Assembly (NCBI GenBank): GCA_016720065.1
Contig: JADJXY010000001.1
Location: 124,001 to 188,000 of the forward strand
DNA length: 64,000 nt
Reading direction: 5' to 3'
Source: Betaproteobacteria bacterium
GTDB lineage: Bacteria > Pseudomonadota > Gammaproteobacteria > Burkholderiales > Rhodocyclaceae
A program made the translations under genes and the position numbers. How positions within the stretch are numbered: the stretch's first letter is position 1; every line of letters starts with the position of its first letter. The notes under the pieces were generated by a model, which saw nothing but the letters and a program-made list of their open reading frames with translations, was not told the DNA's origin and searched no databases. Positions 9,453 through 17,650 of the stretch are shown one piece after another.

Positions 9453-9986
9453 TTGATTCCTGAACTGGGGGACGGGGCCTTCGGCTGGCGTGAGGGCGTC
9501 GTCGTTCTCATCGTCCTGGTGGGGGCCTATATGGGATTTCTCCTGCTGCGCATGGGGCGCCTGCGGCGCAAGGCCGATACCCTGGAGCCCGATGTCCCCA
9601 CCCCTGGAGCGGCGGGTGTGGATATCCCGCCGGTCCCAGGCAGCGATGCGGGCGAGCAGGAAACTTCCCTGCCCCTCGCGCCGTCGGCCTGGGAAGAGGC
9701 GCCGCAGCAACTGGCCCGTTCCCCGGACGCCGAGGGACTGGAAGCCGAAGTGCTGCTGCTGCGGGACGAGGTCGATGCCCTGCGCAGCGAACTCGCTGCC
9801 CTGCGCCGCGAATTGCAGGCGGAAATCGCCCAGCGGCGTGCGCCCCAGGCCGTTTCTCCCCTCTACAACGACGCCATGCAAATGGCCACCGCCGGCCACA
9901 ATGCGGCGACCATTGCCGAGCGCTGCGGTATTTCCCGGGCCGAGGCCGACCTGGTCGTCGCTCTGGTCAATGGCCAGCGGTCCTGA
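9453..9986 (+). CDS. DUF2802 membrane-anchored coiled-coil protein
   Basis: A 177-residue protein of unknown function. One transmembrane helix lies at about residues 14-33. It is followed by a Pro-rich stretch, an acidic coiled coil at about 90-125 (AEVLLLRDEVDALRSELAAL), and a C-terminal helix-turn-helix-like segment (AATIAERCGISRAEADLVV) typical of DUF2802. The start at 9453 is TTG; no better start lies nearby. It sits between fadL and a SPOR-domain gene, 15 bp before the latter, and is probably cotranscribed with it. Confidence 0.75.
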   Translation: MIPELGDGAFGWREGVVVLIVLVGAYMGFLLLRMGRLRRKADTLEPDVPTPGAAGVDIPPVPGSDAGEQETSLPLAPSAWEEAPQQLARSPDAEGLEAEVLLLRDEVDALRSELAALRRELQAEIAQRRAPQAVSPLYNDAMQMATAGHNAATIAERCGISRAEADLVVALVNGQRS

Positions 9987-10001
9987 TCCACGGAGCACTC
10001 C

Positions 10002-10733
10002 ATGAGCGAAGACACTCCCGAAAGCGGCGAACTGCGCGGCAAGCTGTTGAAGCGCCTGGTGGTGGCGGGGGGATTGGTTGCTGTCCTGCTGGCGGTGCTT
10101 GCCTTCTTCGACCATCTGGCAAGCGCCCCGGAAGAGCCGGAAACCCCGGTGTACAGCCAGCCGGTCCCCGTACCGCCCAAGAAGGAAATGACCCAGCCGG
10201 TCAAGGGCGGCGAGCCGACCTCCGAGCCCAAGGCCGCTCCCGCGGAGCCGTCGCCAGCTCCTGGGGCACCGGCCAAGCCCGAGGTGGCCGCCCAGCCGGA
10301 ATTGCCCCAGCCCACCGCCGTGCCTGCGGCCCCAGCGCCCAAGTCCGCGCCGGTGGCGCAGGCTCCGGCCGCGGCGCCCCAGTCGGCGGTTGCGGTGGCG
10401 CCTCCAGCGGCCGTGCCGGAAGGCACCGGCGCGCCGACTCGGGCTGATGCTCCCAGCCGCCCCGCGTTTCCCGCACCCGCGGCCTCCCCGGCGCCCATGG
10501 CCGTCGCACCGCGCGCGGCCCAGGGCTATGTGCTCCAGGCCGGCGTTTTCAGCAGTCCCCAGCGGGCCGAGGAACTGCACGCCAAGCTGACCCTGGCCGG
10601 TATCCCCTCCACCCTGGAAGCCCGGGTCCAGGTGGGGCCCTTCAAGTCCCGGCAGGAAGCCGATGCGGCGCGGGAAAAGCTGCGCGCCCTGGGCATCGAT
10701 CCGGTCCTTATTCCGCCCGCCGGAAAGCACTGA
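10002..10733 (+). CDS. SPOR-domain cell envelope protein
   Basis: A 243-residue inner-membrane protein with a short cytoplasmic N-terminus, one transmembrane helix at about residues 20-38, a long Pro/Ala-rich periplasmic linker (about 45-165), and a C-terminal SPOR domain (about 170-240) beginning YVLQAGVFSSPQRAEEL. SPOR domains bind glycan strands stripped of stem peptides and so localise at the division septum. GGAG lies upstream of the ATG at 10002. The plan resembles FtsN/DedD, but no cell-division neighbour is present, so a specific name is not given. Confidence 0.85.
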   Translation: MSEDTPESGELRGKLLKRLVVAGGLVAVLLAVLAFFDHLASAPEEPETPVYSQPVPVPPKKEMTQPVKGGEPTSEPKAAPAEPSPAPGAPAKPEVAAQPELPQPTAVPAAPAPKSAPVAQAPAAAPQSAVAVAPPAAVPEGTGAPTRADAPSRPAFPAPAASPAPMAVAPRAAQGYVLQAGVFSSPQRAEELHAKLTLAGIPSTLEARVQVGPFKSRQEADAAREKLRALGIDPVLIPPAGKH

Positions 10734-10761
10734 TCGGGAAAACCCCGGCGGCCGGATTCAG

Positions 10762-10780
10762 CCCCCGCGTCTTGCGGGGG
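10762..10780. terminator. GC-rich hairpin between convergent genes
   Basis: CCCCCGC and GCGGGGG form a perfect 7-bp stem around GTCTT in the 63-bp gap between the SPOR gene and the converging TPR gene. There is no U run, so termination is only suggested by position. Confidence 0.4.
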
Positions 10781-10796
10781 GATGAGGAAACGGCGC

Positions 10797-11135
10797 TTAT
10801 CCGACCCCCGCGTCCCTCGCCTTACGGAGCCGCTTGGCGAAAACTTCCATCTCCTTGGCGGCCTGGACGTCGCCGCGGTCGGTCGCTACCTGGACGCCCA
10901 TCTCGTAGGCGGCCAGGGCGGCGCTGTCTTCCCCGGCGGCCGTCAGGGCCTTGCCCAGGAGCTTCCAGGCGGCCGAATAGTGGGGATCGCGGGCCACGGC
11001 CTCGCGCAGGCGGGCGGCGGCTTTCTGGGGGTCGCCGGCCTTGAGGTATTCGTTGCCGAGGGAGTAGCGCAGCAGGGGGCCGTCCCGGGGACCGTCGAGA
11101 AGCTTTTCCAGGCTGGCGAGGGTGGGCGTCGTCAT
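10797..11135 (-). CDS. Small tetratricopeptide-repeat protein
   Basis: A 112-residue soluble protein built of about two and a half TPR helices pairs: residues about 20-55 (LRYSLGNEYLKAGDPQKAAARL) and about 55-90 (AWKLLGKALTAAGEDSAALAAYE). It has no signal peptide or membrane segment, and it probably works as a protein-protein adaptor. It is convergent with the SPOR gene and divergent from ridA. Function is unknown. Confidence 0.75.
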   Translation of the reverse strand: MTTPTLASLEKLLDGPRDGPLLRYSLGNEYLKAGDPQKAAARLREAVARDPHYSAAWKLLGKALTAAGEDSAALAAYEMGVQVATDRGDVQAAKEMEVFAKRLRKARDAGVG

Positions 11136-11174
11136 TTAACATCTCCGTCTTGCATTGTTTCCTGAGACCCTACC

Positions 11175-11558
11175 ATGAGCAAAACGATCATTTCCACGCC
11201 CCACGCCCCCGCCGCCATCGGCACCTATTCCCAGGCGGTACGGGTGGGCGACACGGTTTATCTCTCCGGCCAGATCGGCCTGGACCCGGCCAGCGGCCAC
11301 CTGGTGGAAGGCATCGATGCCCAGGTGCTGCGGGTTTTCGAGAATCTCAAGGCGGTCGCCGAGGCGGCCGGCGGCAGCCTGGCCGATGTGGTCAAGCTCA
11401 ACGTCTTCCTCACCGATCTGGCCCATTTCGCCAAGGTCAACGAGGCCATGGCCCGCTACTTTTCCCAGCCCTTCCCGGCCCGGGCGGCGGTGGGGGTCAA
11501 GGAACTGCCGCGGGGTGCCCTGGTGGAAGCCGACGCGGTGATGTTCCTCGGCGCATGA
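11175..11558 (+). CDS. ridA: RidA-family enamine/imine deaminase
   Basis: A 127-residue member of the YjgF/YER057c/UK114 family. RidA trimers hydrolyse reactive 2-aminoacrylate and related enamines released by PLP enzymes. The sequence has the N-terminal APAAIGTYSQAV segment, the GQIGLDP strand and the catalytic Arg region near SQPFPARAAVGVKELP with a C-terminal EADAVMFLGA. The stop codon overlaps the recG start (ATGA), so translation of the two is coupled. Confidence 0.93.
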   Translation: MSKTIISTPHAPAAIGTYSQAVRVGDTVYLSGQIGLDPASGHLVEGIDAQVLRVFENLKAVAEAAGGSLADVVKLNVFLTDLAHFAKVNEAMARYFSQPFPARAAVGVKELPRGALVEADAVMFLGA

Positions 11559-13666
11559 CGCCAGCGGGGGCCGGCGCTCCCCCGACGGCGGAAGTCGCAG
11601 GCCCCGGGCCGTCCCAGGACGGTGCCCCGGGCAGCGCGGGGATTGCTGCCCCGATCCCGGCTTCGCCAGCCCTGCAGAAGAAACTCGCCCGCCTGGGTCT
11701 CCATACCCGGGACGATCTTCTCGTGCACCTGCCCCTGCGCTACGAGGATGAAACCCGCATCACACCGGTGGCCGAAGCCCCCGAGGGGGCTCCGGTGCAG
11801 GTCGAGGTCACGGTGCAGTCGCTCGAGGCCCAGTTCCGTCCGCGCCGCCAATGGGTGGTGCGCGCCTCGGACGCCAGCGGCGAGTTGTGGCTGCGCTTTT
11901 TCAGCCTCTATCCGGCCCAACGGGCGGTCCTGGTCGAAGGGGCGCGCATCCGGGCCTTCGGCGAAGTGAGGGGCGGCTTCTTCGGCGCCGAGATGATCCA
12001 TCCCCGCTTTCACGCCATTGCCGGCGAGGCGCCTCTGCCCGCGGGTCTGACCCCCGTCTATCCCTGCACGGCCGGCGTTTCCCCTGCGGCCCTGCGTCGC
12101 CTCATCACCCAGGCCCTGCAAGACGACGATCTGGCCGACAGCCTGGACCCCGCCACCCGCCAGCGCCTCCGGCTGGCCGAGTTCGCCCGCAGCCTGCGCT
12201 TTCTCCATGCGCCCCCGCCGGGAACGGCGCTGGAAGCCCTGCACGCCCGCAACCATCCCGCCTGGCGGCGCATCAAGTTCGACGAAGTGCTCGCCCAGCA
12301 GCTTTCCCTGCGCCTGGCCTACCGCAGCCGCCGTCAACTCGGCGCCCCGGTGCTGGCGGCTTGCGGCGATCTGGCCGGACGGCTCCTGGGGGCACTGCCC
12401 TTTGCCCTGACCGGTGCCCAGCGCCGGGCGGCGGACGAAATCGCCGCCGATCTGGCCCGGCCCCACCCCATGCAGCGCCTGCTGCAAGGCGACGTGGGCA
12501 GCGGCAAGACCATCGTCGCCGCCCTGGCCGCCTGCCGGGCGGTGGAGGCTGGTTGGCAGGCGGCCTTCATGGCGCCCACCGAAATCCTCGCCGAGCAGCA
12601 CTACAAGAAACTTTCCGCCTGGCTCGAACCCCTGGGGATTTCCCTCGCCTGGCTTTGCGGCAGCCTCAAGGGAAAACAGAAGCGGGCGCAGCAGGCCAAG
12701 GCGGCGACCGACGCCCAGGTGGTGGTCGGCACCCATGCCCTGATTCAGGACGCGGTCGATTTTTCCCGCCTGGGGCTGGCCATCGTCGATGAGCAGCACC
12801 GCTTTGGCGTCGCCCAGCGCCTGGCCCTGCGCAGGAAGGGGGGCAATCCGCACCAGCTCATGATGTCGGCCACCCCCATCCCGCGCACCCTGGCCATGAG
12901 CTACTACGCCGACCTCGACGTCACCGTCCTCGACGAACTGCCCCCCGGCCGCAGCCCGGTGAAGACCCGCCTGGTCGCCGACGCCCGCCGCGACGACGTC
13001 ATCGCCTTCCTGGCCCGCCACGGTGCCGCAGGCCGCCAGGCCTACTGGGTCTGCCCCCTGATCGAGGAATCCGAGGCCCTCCAGTTGCAGACCGCCCTGG
13101 AAACCCACGCCCGCCTCAGCGAAGAACTGCCGGACCTCAAAGTCGGCCTGGTGCACGGCCGCCTCAAGCCCGACGAGAAGCAGGCCGCCATGGCCGCCTT
13201 CGCGACTGGCGGGATCGACGTCCTGGTGGCCACCACGGTGATCGAAGTGGGGGTGGATGTGCCCAACGCGAGCCTCATGGTCATCGAGCACGCCGAACGT
13301 TTCGGACTCTCCCAGTTGCACCAGTTGCGCGGCCGGGTGGGGCGCGGCGCGGTCGAATCGACCTGCGTCCTGCTCTACGCCCAGCCCCTCTCCCAGACTG
13401 CCCGCCAGCGGTTGCGGGTGATTTTCGAGAACACCGACGGCTTCGAAATCGCCCGCCAGGATCTCCAGTTGCGCGGCCCCGGGGAGTTCGTCGGCAGCCG
13501 TCAGAGCGGGGTTCCGCTGCTGCGCTACGCCGACCTGGAAATGGACGCGGACCTCGTCGAAGCCGCCCGCGAAGTCGCCGAAACCCTCCTCGACTCGGAC
13601 CCGCAAGCCGCCCGGCTGCACCTGCGCCGCTGGCTGGGTTCCCGCCAGGAATTGCTCAAGTCGTAA
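11555..13666 (+). CDS. recG: ATP-dependent DNA helicase RecG
   Basis: A 703-residue branch-migrating helicase that reverses stalled forks. The order is an Ala/Pro-rich N-terminal extension of about 35 residues, a wedge/OB domain at about 60-160, then two RecA-like domains. Motifs seen are Walker A GDVGSGKT, DEXH box DEQHRFG, SATPIPRTLA (motif III), and RGRVGRG (motif VI), followed by the RecG C-terminal QSGVPLLRYADL. The ATG at 11555 overlaps the ridA stop by four bases and is preferred over the upstream open frame, which would read through ridA. Length agrees with RecG (about 690). Confidence 0.97.
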   Translation: MTPAGAGAPPTAEVAGPGPSQDGAPGSAGIAAPIPASPALQKKLARLGLHTRDDLLVHLPLRYEDETRITPVAEAPEGAPVQVEVTVQSLEAQFRPRRQWVVRASDASGELWLRFFSLYPAQRAVLVEGARIRAFGEVRGGFFGAEMIHPRFHAIAGEAPLPAGLTPVYPCTAGVSPAALRRLITQALQDDDLADSLDPATRQRLRLAEFARSLRFLHAPPPGTALEALHARNHPAWRRIKFDEVLAQQLSLRLAYRSRRQLGAPVLAACGDLAGRLLGALPFALTGAQRRAADEIAADLARPHPMQRLLQGDVGSGKTIVAALAACRAVEAGWQAAFMAPTEILAEQHYKKLSAWLEPLGISLAWLCGSLKGKQKRAQQAKAATDAQVVVGTHALIQDAVDFSRLGLAIVDEQHRFGVAQRLALRRKGGNPHQLMMSATPIPRTLAMSYYADLDVTVLDELPPGRSPVKTRLVADARRDDVIAFLARHGAAGRQAYWVCPLIEESEALQLQTALETHARLSEELPDLKVGLVHGRLKPDEKQAAMAAFATGGIDVLVATTVIEVGVDVPNASLMVIEHAERFGLSQLHQLRGRVGRGAVESTCVLLYAQPLSQTARQRLRVIFENTDGFEIARQDLQLRGPGEFVGSRQSGVPLLRYADLEMDADLVEAAREVAETLLDSDPQAARLHLRRWLGSRQELLKS

Positions 13667-13741
13667 GCCCGCCGCAGGCCTACCCTTGCGCCCGCCAGTG
13701 CTTCCCGGTAGCTTCCCGCCCTTTGCCGGAGACTTTCTTCC

Positions 13742-14140
13742 ATGACCCCGCGTTCCCTCGTCCTTCTCGCCGCCCTGGGTGCCGCCCCCCTCGCTCACGC
13801 CGCCCCCGAGACCATGCCCTCCGGCCTGGTCTACGAGTCCCTCAAGGACGGCACCGGCCAGCAGCCCACCCCGGAAGCCAACGTCCAGGTGCATTACCGC
13901 GGCACCCTGGCCAACGGCACCGAATTCGACAGCTCCTACAAGCGCGGCCAGCCCGCCACCTTCCCCCTCAACCGGGTCATCCCCTGCTGGACCGAGGGTG
14001 TCGCCAAGATGCGCGAAGGCGGCAAGGCCCGCCTCACCTGCCCGCCGGCCATCGCCTACGGCTCCCGCGGCGCCGGCGGCGTCATTCCCCCCGACGCCAC
14101 CCTGAGCTTCGAAGTCGAGTTGCTCAAGGTCATCCGCTGA
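13742..14140 (+). CDS. Exported FKBP-type peptidyl-prolyl cis-trans isomerase
   Basis: A 132-residue protein with a 20-residue signal peptide ending AHAA, then a single FKBP domain (about 25-132). The FKBP core is visible as VQVHYRGTLANGTEFDSS, VIPCWTEGVAKMREGGKARL and IAYGSRGAGGVIPP. It should catalyse prolyl isomerisation in the periplasm, as FkpA/Mip relatives do, but lacks their dimerisation domain. GGAG lies 10 bases before the ATG. The next gene starts three bases after its stop. Confidence 0.93.
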   Translation: MTPRSLVLLAALGAAPLAHAAPETMPSGLVYESLKDGTGQQPTPEANVQVHYRGTLANGTEFDSSYKRGQPATFPLNRVIPCWTEGVAKMREGGKARLTCPPAIAYGSRGAGGVIPPDATLSFEVELLKVIR

Positions 14141-14142
14141 GC

Positions 14143-14460
14143 GTGGAAGCCGATTACGCCCATGCCGACCTCACCCGGGCCGAGGTGGATGGGCGCAGCG
14201 GGCCGCTGATCCTGGAATTCGGCGCCAACTGGTGCGGCATCTGCCGCGCCGCCCGCCCCGCCATCGTCGCGGCCCTGGAGGCGGCTGCGGTCCCCCACTG
14301 GCGGATCGAGGACGGTCCCGGCCGCCGCCTGGGCCGTTCCTTCGCGGTGAAGCTCTGGCCCACCCTGATCTTCCTGCGGGACGGCCGGGAAATCGAGCGC
14401 ATCGTGCGGCCCGCCGGCCCCGAAGCCCTCGTTGCGGCGCTGGGCCGCCTGCAGGGGTGA
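14143..14460 (+). CDS. Thioredoxin-fold protein with WCGIC active site
   Basis: A 105-residue thioredoxin-fold protein. The redox motif is WCGIC at about residues 27-31, in place of WCGPC, followed by RAARP. The cis-proline region is LWPTLIFL and the C-terminal helix ends ALGRLQG. It has no signal peptide, so it is cytoplasmic. The GTG start at 14143 follows the FKBP stop by two bases and gives a compact thioredoxin; a longer frame upstream is shadow coding. Its stop overlaps the next start (GTGA), so it and the iron-sulfur protein are made together and may share a redox task. The exact partner is unknown. Confidence 0.8.
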   Translation: MEADYAHADLTRAEVDGRSGPLILEFGANWCGICRAARPAIVAALEAAAVPHWRIEDGPGRRLGRSFAVKLWPTLIFLRDGREIERIVRPAGPEALVAALGRLQG

Positions 14461-15146
14461 GCATCCTCCCCGGTGCCGCGGTGCTGGAGGATGCCGGACT
14501 GGGCTTGCAGGCGGTCATCGCCGTGGCCGACCTGCCGCCTGTGCTGGCGGCGGCAATGGAAGGCTACCGCCAGCTCATCCTCTTCGGCCACGCCGGCCGT
14601 CGTTTCTGGCAGGCCCTGGAAGCCGGCGGCCTCTCCGGGTGGGACCCCATCGACAGCGCCAGCCGTGCCATCGTCTGCGCCTGGGCAGCGGAGCACCTGG
14701 CAGGGGTGCGCCAGCGCCTCGTCTATCCCGAAACTCCGGGAAATTCCGCTTTTCCCCTCAATCTCGGCGCCCTCGGCGACGGGCTCGGTTGGCAGCGGCC
14801 CTCGCCCCTGGGACTCGGCATTCACCCCCACTGGGGAACCTGGTTCGCCTATCGCGCCGCCCTGCTGGCCGATTCGGATCTGCCCGTCACCCAAGCCACG
14901 CCTCCGCAGCGCCCCTGCGACACCTGCGTCGGCCAGCCCTGCCTGGCCGCGTGCCCCGCGGGGGCGACGGCGCAGACCGGCTTTCGCGTGGAGGTCTGCG
15001 TGGCGCACCGGTTGCGGCCCGCCTCGCCTTGCGCAAGCGACTGCCCGGCCCGCCGCGCTTGTCCGGTGGGGCGTGAGCACGCCTACACCGAGGCGCAGAT
15101 GCGCCATGCCTACAGGGTCTCGCTGGAGATGGCGAAAATCCGGTAG
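14457..15146 (+). CDS. Iron-sulfur (ferredoxin-like) protein of unknown function
   Basis: A 229-residue protein. The N-terminal ~150 residues are unfamiliar, though partly reminiscent of the non-catalytic part of QueG-like proteins. The C-terminal part is Cys-rich: a CDTCVGQPCLAACP cluster-binding motif followed by further cysteines in ASPCASDCPARRACPVG, enough for two [4Fe-4S] clusters. No membrane segment or signal is seen. GTG at 14457 overlaps the thioredoxin stop by four bases. Translational coupling to a thioredoxin suggests a redox relay, which is inference only. Confidence 0.7.
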   Translation: MSILPGAAVLEDAGLGLQAVIAVADLPPVLAAAMEGYRQLILFGHAGRRFWQALEAGGLSGWDPIDSASRAIVCAWAAEHLAGVRQRLVYPETPGNSAFPLNLGALGDGLGWQRPSPLGLGIHPHWGTWFAYRAALLADSDLPVTQATPPQRPCDTCVGQPCLAACPAGATAQTGFRVEVCVAHRLRPASPCASDCPARRACPVGREHAYTEAQMRHAYRVSLEMAKIR

Positions 15147-15609
15147 ACCGCTTGGCGCAGGGGGCGCAGCGACACGGGTAGTGCGTCAGATAGGTTCAGC
15201 ACGGTTCGGCACGCCCCCCGCTCGTCGCTCATCCCCGCCAGGGCTTCGGCCATGGCTGCGGTTCGCTTCGCGGGATAGGGGCGTCGATGCGGGCCTCGGC
15301 AGCGACGCATACCGATCTGACGGGCTTCTCGGGCGTCTTGCCTTGCATGGGAGGGGTGGAAGCAAGCTTGCCCGGGATCCCTCCGCAGGCTCCGCCAGGC
15401 CGGCTTCCCCGGGTGAGTCACAGTCATATGGAATTGGTGTATCGTTGTCCCCGGCTCCGGCAGGCCTGCATTCCCGGCCGTGCTTGTGCGCCCGGCGCCA
15501 CCCCTCCGACTGTCGATCCCCGCTATTCAGTCGGGGTTGTTCAGCCCGCCGCGTCTCCTGCCAACCAGGTGGGCTCACCCTGCCCGCCGCTGTCCCGAGG
15601 ACCAAGACC
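15147..15609. other. 463-bp intergenic region without a supported gene
   Basis: Short open frames occur on both strands but none has a ribosome binding site or family features. It contains a dispersed hairpin repeat (15227-15266) and a CCCCG...CGGGG inverted repeat near 15520-15540. The last 100 bp should hold the promoter and leader of the large downstream gene, but I see no clear -35/-10 pair. Confidence 0.6.
15227..15266. repeat. Dispersed 40-bp hairpin repeat, copy A
   Basis: Matches copy B (19464-19503) at 34 of 40 positions. Its core folds as GCCAGGGC-TTCG-GCCATGGC with one mismatch. Several differences from copy B are paired changes in the stem that preserve base pairing. Confidence 0.6.
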
Positions 15610-17619
15610 ATGCCGATCGGAACCGTGTTCATTCCTGAAAAACTGCCCGACCTGCGCCCCTGCGCGCGCAACCGCTGGGGTGCCGGAGTCGATGTCGCCC
15701 AATCCATGGCGCAGTCCCGCGTCATGGCGCTGTGCGGCGATGGCGGCGACGGTTGCTATGTGGCCGTGCTCGAGTTTCCGCAGGCTTCGGCGGCCAGTCT
15801 GAAGCTGGTCCATGTGAGCGGCAGCGGCCAGGTGCAGGCTTCGGGAGTCGTGCAGACGCCGGTCCTGGCCTTCATCATTCAGGCGGCCCTGGTGCCGGCG
15901 CCGGGGGGCGGGTGCATCGTGGTGTTCGCCACACCTGCCCATGGCGCACCGCTATTGGCCCAGCGCTTCGATGCCCAGTGCCAGTCCCAGTGGCCGCAGG
16001 CCCTGCGGGTGCTGCCCAGCGCCGGAGGCTTCACGGGGCTGGATGCCATCGGCGACGGTGCCGGGGGGGCGATCGTCGCCGTCAATTCGGCCAATGTGAC
16101 GAACGGCAGCGGGCGCAATGTGCTGGCCCAACGCATCAGCGCCGCCGGTGCCCTGCAATGGCCGGCCGGTGGCGTGGCCCTGTCCGGACCCCCGGCGGCG
16201 GGCGGGAAGGCCCAGCTTGCCCTGGCGTTGGCTGGCAATCGCGTCGGGGCGGTGTGGCTGGATCCGAACCCGACCGGGCCGAGTCCGATTACCGGCGCCT
16301 GGCTCGATCTCTCCGGCAACGTGACCGCCGGGCCGTTCCCCATCGGCCTGGGGTTCGATTTTCGCCATGACGCGGCCCCCCGCCGCGTGGTGGCCGACCC
16401 GGACGGCGCGATGTACGTGGCCTTCAGCCCCGATCCCATCAGCGCGCCCCTGGTGGTGCAGCGCTTCGAGGCGGATGCCGACGTTCCCGCCTGGACGCGC
16501 AGCACGGTCGCGCTGTCCCACCCCCAGGCCTACAGCCTTGCCGCCGACGGATCCGGCGGTTTTCTTCTGGCCACGGTCGAGACGAATGGCACGGTGAGTG
16601 TCGACAAGGTGGATGCGAGCAACATCTCCCACTGGCGCTTCACTTCGGCCCGCCACATTGCCACCGTGGCGGTGGGGGCGCTGGCCAATCAACTGCACTT
16701 CAACCACGCCCGGCTGGTGACGGTCACGGCGCGCGACAAGGGCGGCGCCCTGGTCAGCTTCGAGGATCACGGCGGCGAAGTGCCCAAGCTGATGTCCTGG
16801 TGCTGCGACGAGAAGGGTGCTGCCGCGACGCGCGACGCCATCGTGGCGGTGAGCCAGGGGGCGGGCCGCCAGTCCGATGCGCTGGCCGTCGTATCGGCCG
16901 GCGACACCAGTATCGTCGCCTGGCAGGAGAGCAGCGGCGTTTCCGCGACCCTGATCGGCGCGCAGAAGCTGGGCTGCTGTCCGCCCAACGTTCCTCCGGG
17001 GCGTTTGCTGGAACCGCCGCCGCCCCTGCCCTGTGGCATTCCAGTGGGTTTTCCCTGGGTGCCGGGGGGCGGGCGTTTCGGCTTCCCGCTGGGCGGGCTG
17101 CGGCTGCTGCTCACCTGTGGCGGCCGGGGCTGGCGCGGCGGACTGCTGCCCTTGCCGGCCCTCTATGGTCAGCCCGGCATCAGGCTGCCGGGGAGTTTCG
17201 GGGTGCAGGGCGTTCCCGCGCCGTCCTGGACGCGCCTGACTTTTACCGGCCTGCCGTCGGGGACCACGCTCGAACTGTTCACCCACAAAGGCGACAAAGT
17301 GGCGACGGCCAAAGCGGTCGATGGCGGAGGGGCGACGGTGCATACCCTCGAATTCGCACCCTCGGCCAAGCGCAGCTATGTGCTCGTCTTCGTCGTGAAG
17401 GGCAAGGGTCTCGAAGGGATAGACGTCCCGGTCGGGCTGCACGTCGAAGCGGGTGTCGGCAAGCCACCGGTGGTCGATGCGCCGTTCCACGAGGGGGCAC
17501 CGGACATCCCCAAGGGCAAGAAGAAAAAATCCGCCGCGGCAGGGAAAAAAACCTCCGCTCCGTCGCCCAAGGCTGCGGGCGCCGCGCCGGGGGCGGGCAA
17601 ACGCAAACGCCAATCCTGA
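15610..17619 (+). CDS. Large hypothetical protein, propeller-like repeats with Lys-rich tail
   Basis: A 669-residue protein I do not recognise. There is no signal peptide. Residues about 20-455 consist of loosely repeated strand-rich units, for example AQRISAAGALQWPAGGVALS, that look like beta-propeller blades. A Pro/Gly-rich, Cys-containing stretch follows (about 455-530, with GCCPPNVPPG), then a beta-sandwich-like segment (about 535-620). The last 35 residues are strongly basic (KGKKKKSAAAGKK...). The ATG at 15610 follows CGAGGACC and starts the conserved-looking part; the frame is open further upstream but that part reads as unrelated sequence. It is flanked by an intergenic repeat and the convergent chrA. 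Confidence 0.65.
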   Translation: MPIGTVFIPEKLPDLRPCARNRWGAGVDVAQSMAQSRVMALCGDGGDGCYVAVLEFPQASAASLKLVHVSGSGQVQASGVVQTPVLAFIIQAALVPAPGGGCIVVFATPAHGAPLLAQRFDAQCQSQWPQALRVLPSAGGFTGLDAIGDGAGGAIVAVNSANVTNGSGRNVLAQRISAAGALQWPAGGVALSGPPAAGGKAQLALALAGNRVGAVWLDPNPTGPSPITGAWLDLSGNVTAGPFPIGLGFDFRHDAAPRRVVADPDGAMYVAFSPDPISAPLVVQRFEADADVPAWTRSTVALSHPQAYSLAADGSGGFLLATVETNGTVSVDKVDASNISHWRFTSARHIATVAVGALANQLHFNHARLVTVTARDKGGALVSFEDHGGEVPKLMSWCCDEKGAAATRDAIVAVSQGAGRQSDALAVVSAGDTSIVAWQESSGVSATLIGAQKLGCCPPNVPPGRLLEPPPPLPCGIPVGFPWVPGGGRFGFPLGGLRLLLTCGGRGWRGGLLPLPALYGQPGIRLPGSFGVQGVPAPSWTRLTFTGLPSGTTLELFTHKGDKVATAKAVDGGGATVHTLEFAPSAKRSYVLVFVVKGKGLEGIDVPVGLHVEAGVGKPPVVDAPFHEGAPDIPKGKKKKSAAAGKKTSAPSPKAAGAAPGAGKRKRQS

Positions 17620-17650
17620 TCGTCCCGGGAGGGGAGCCGGGCGGTTCCCC

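Noticed and set aside
10774..11165. Plus-strand frames opposite the TPR gene
   Set aside because: The minus-strand frame has clear TPR helices and a proper start; the plus-strand frames are its shadow.
15110..15427. 105-codon minus-strand frame between the iron-sulfur gene and the large hypothetical gene
   Set aside because: It overlaps the iron-sulfur gene end, contains the hairpin repeat as coding sequence, is Arg/Ala-rich in the way of GC-rich shadow frames, and has no clear start signal.
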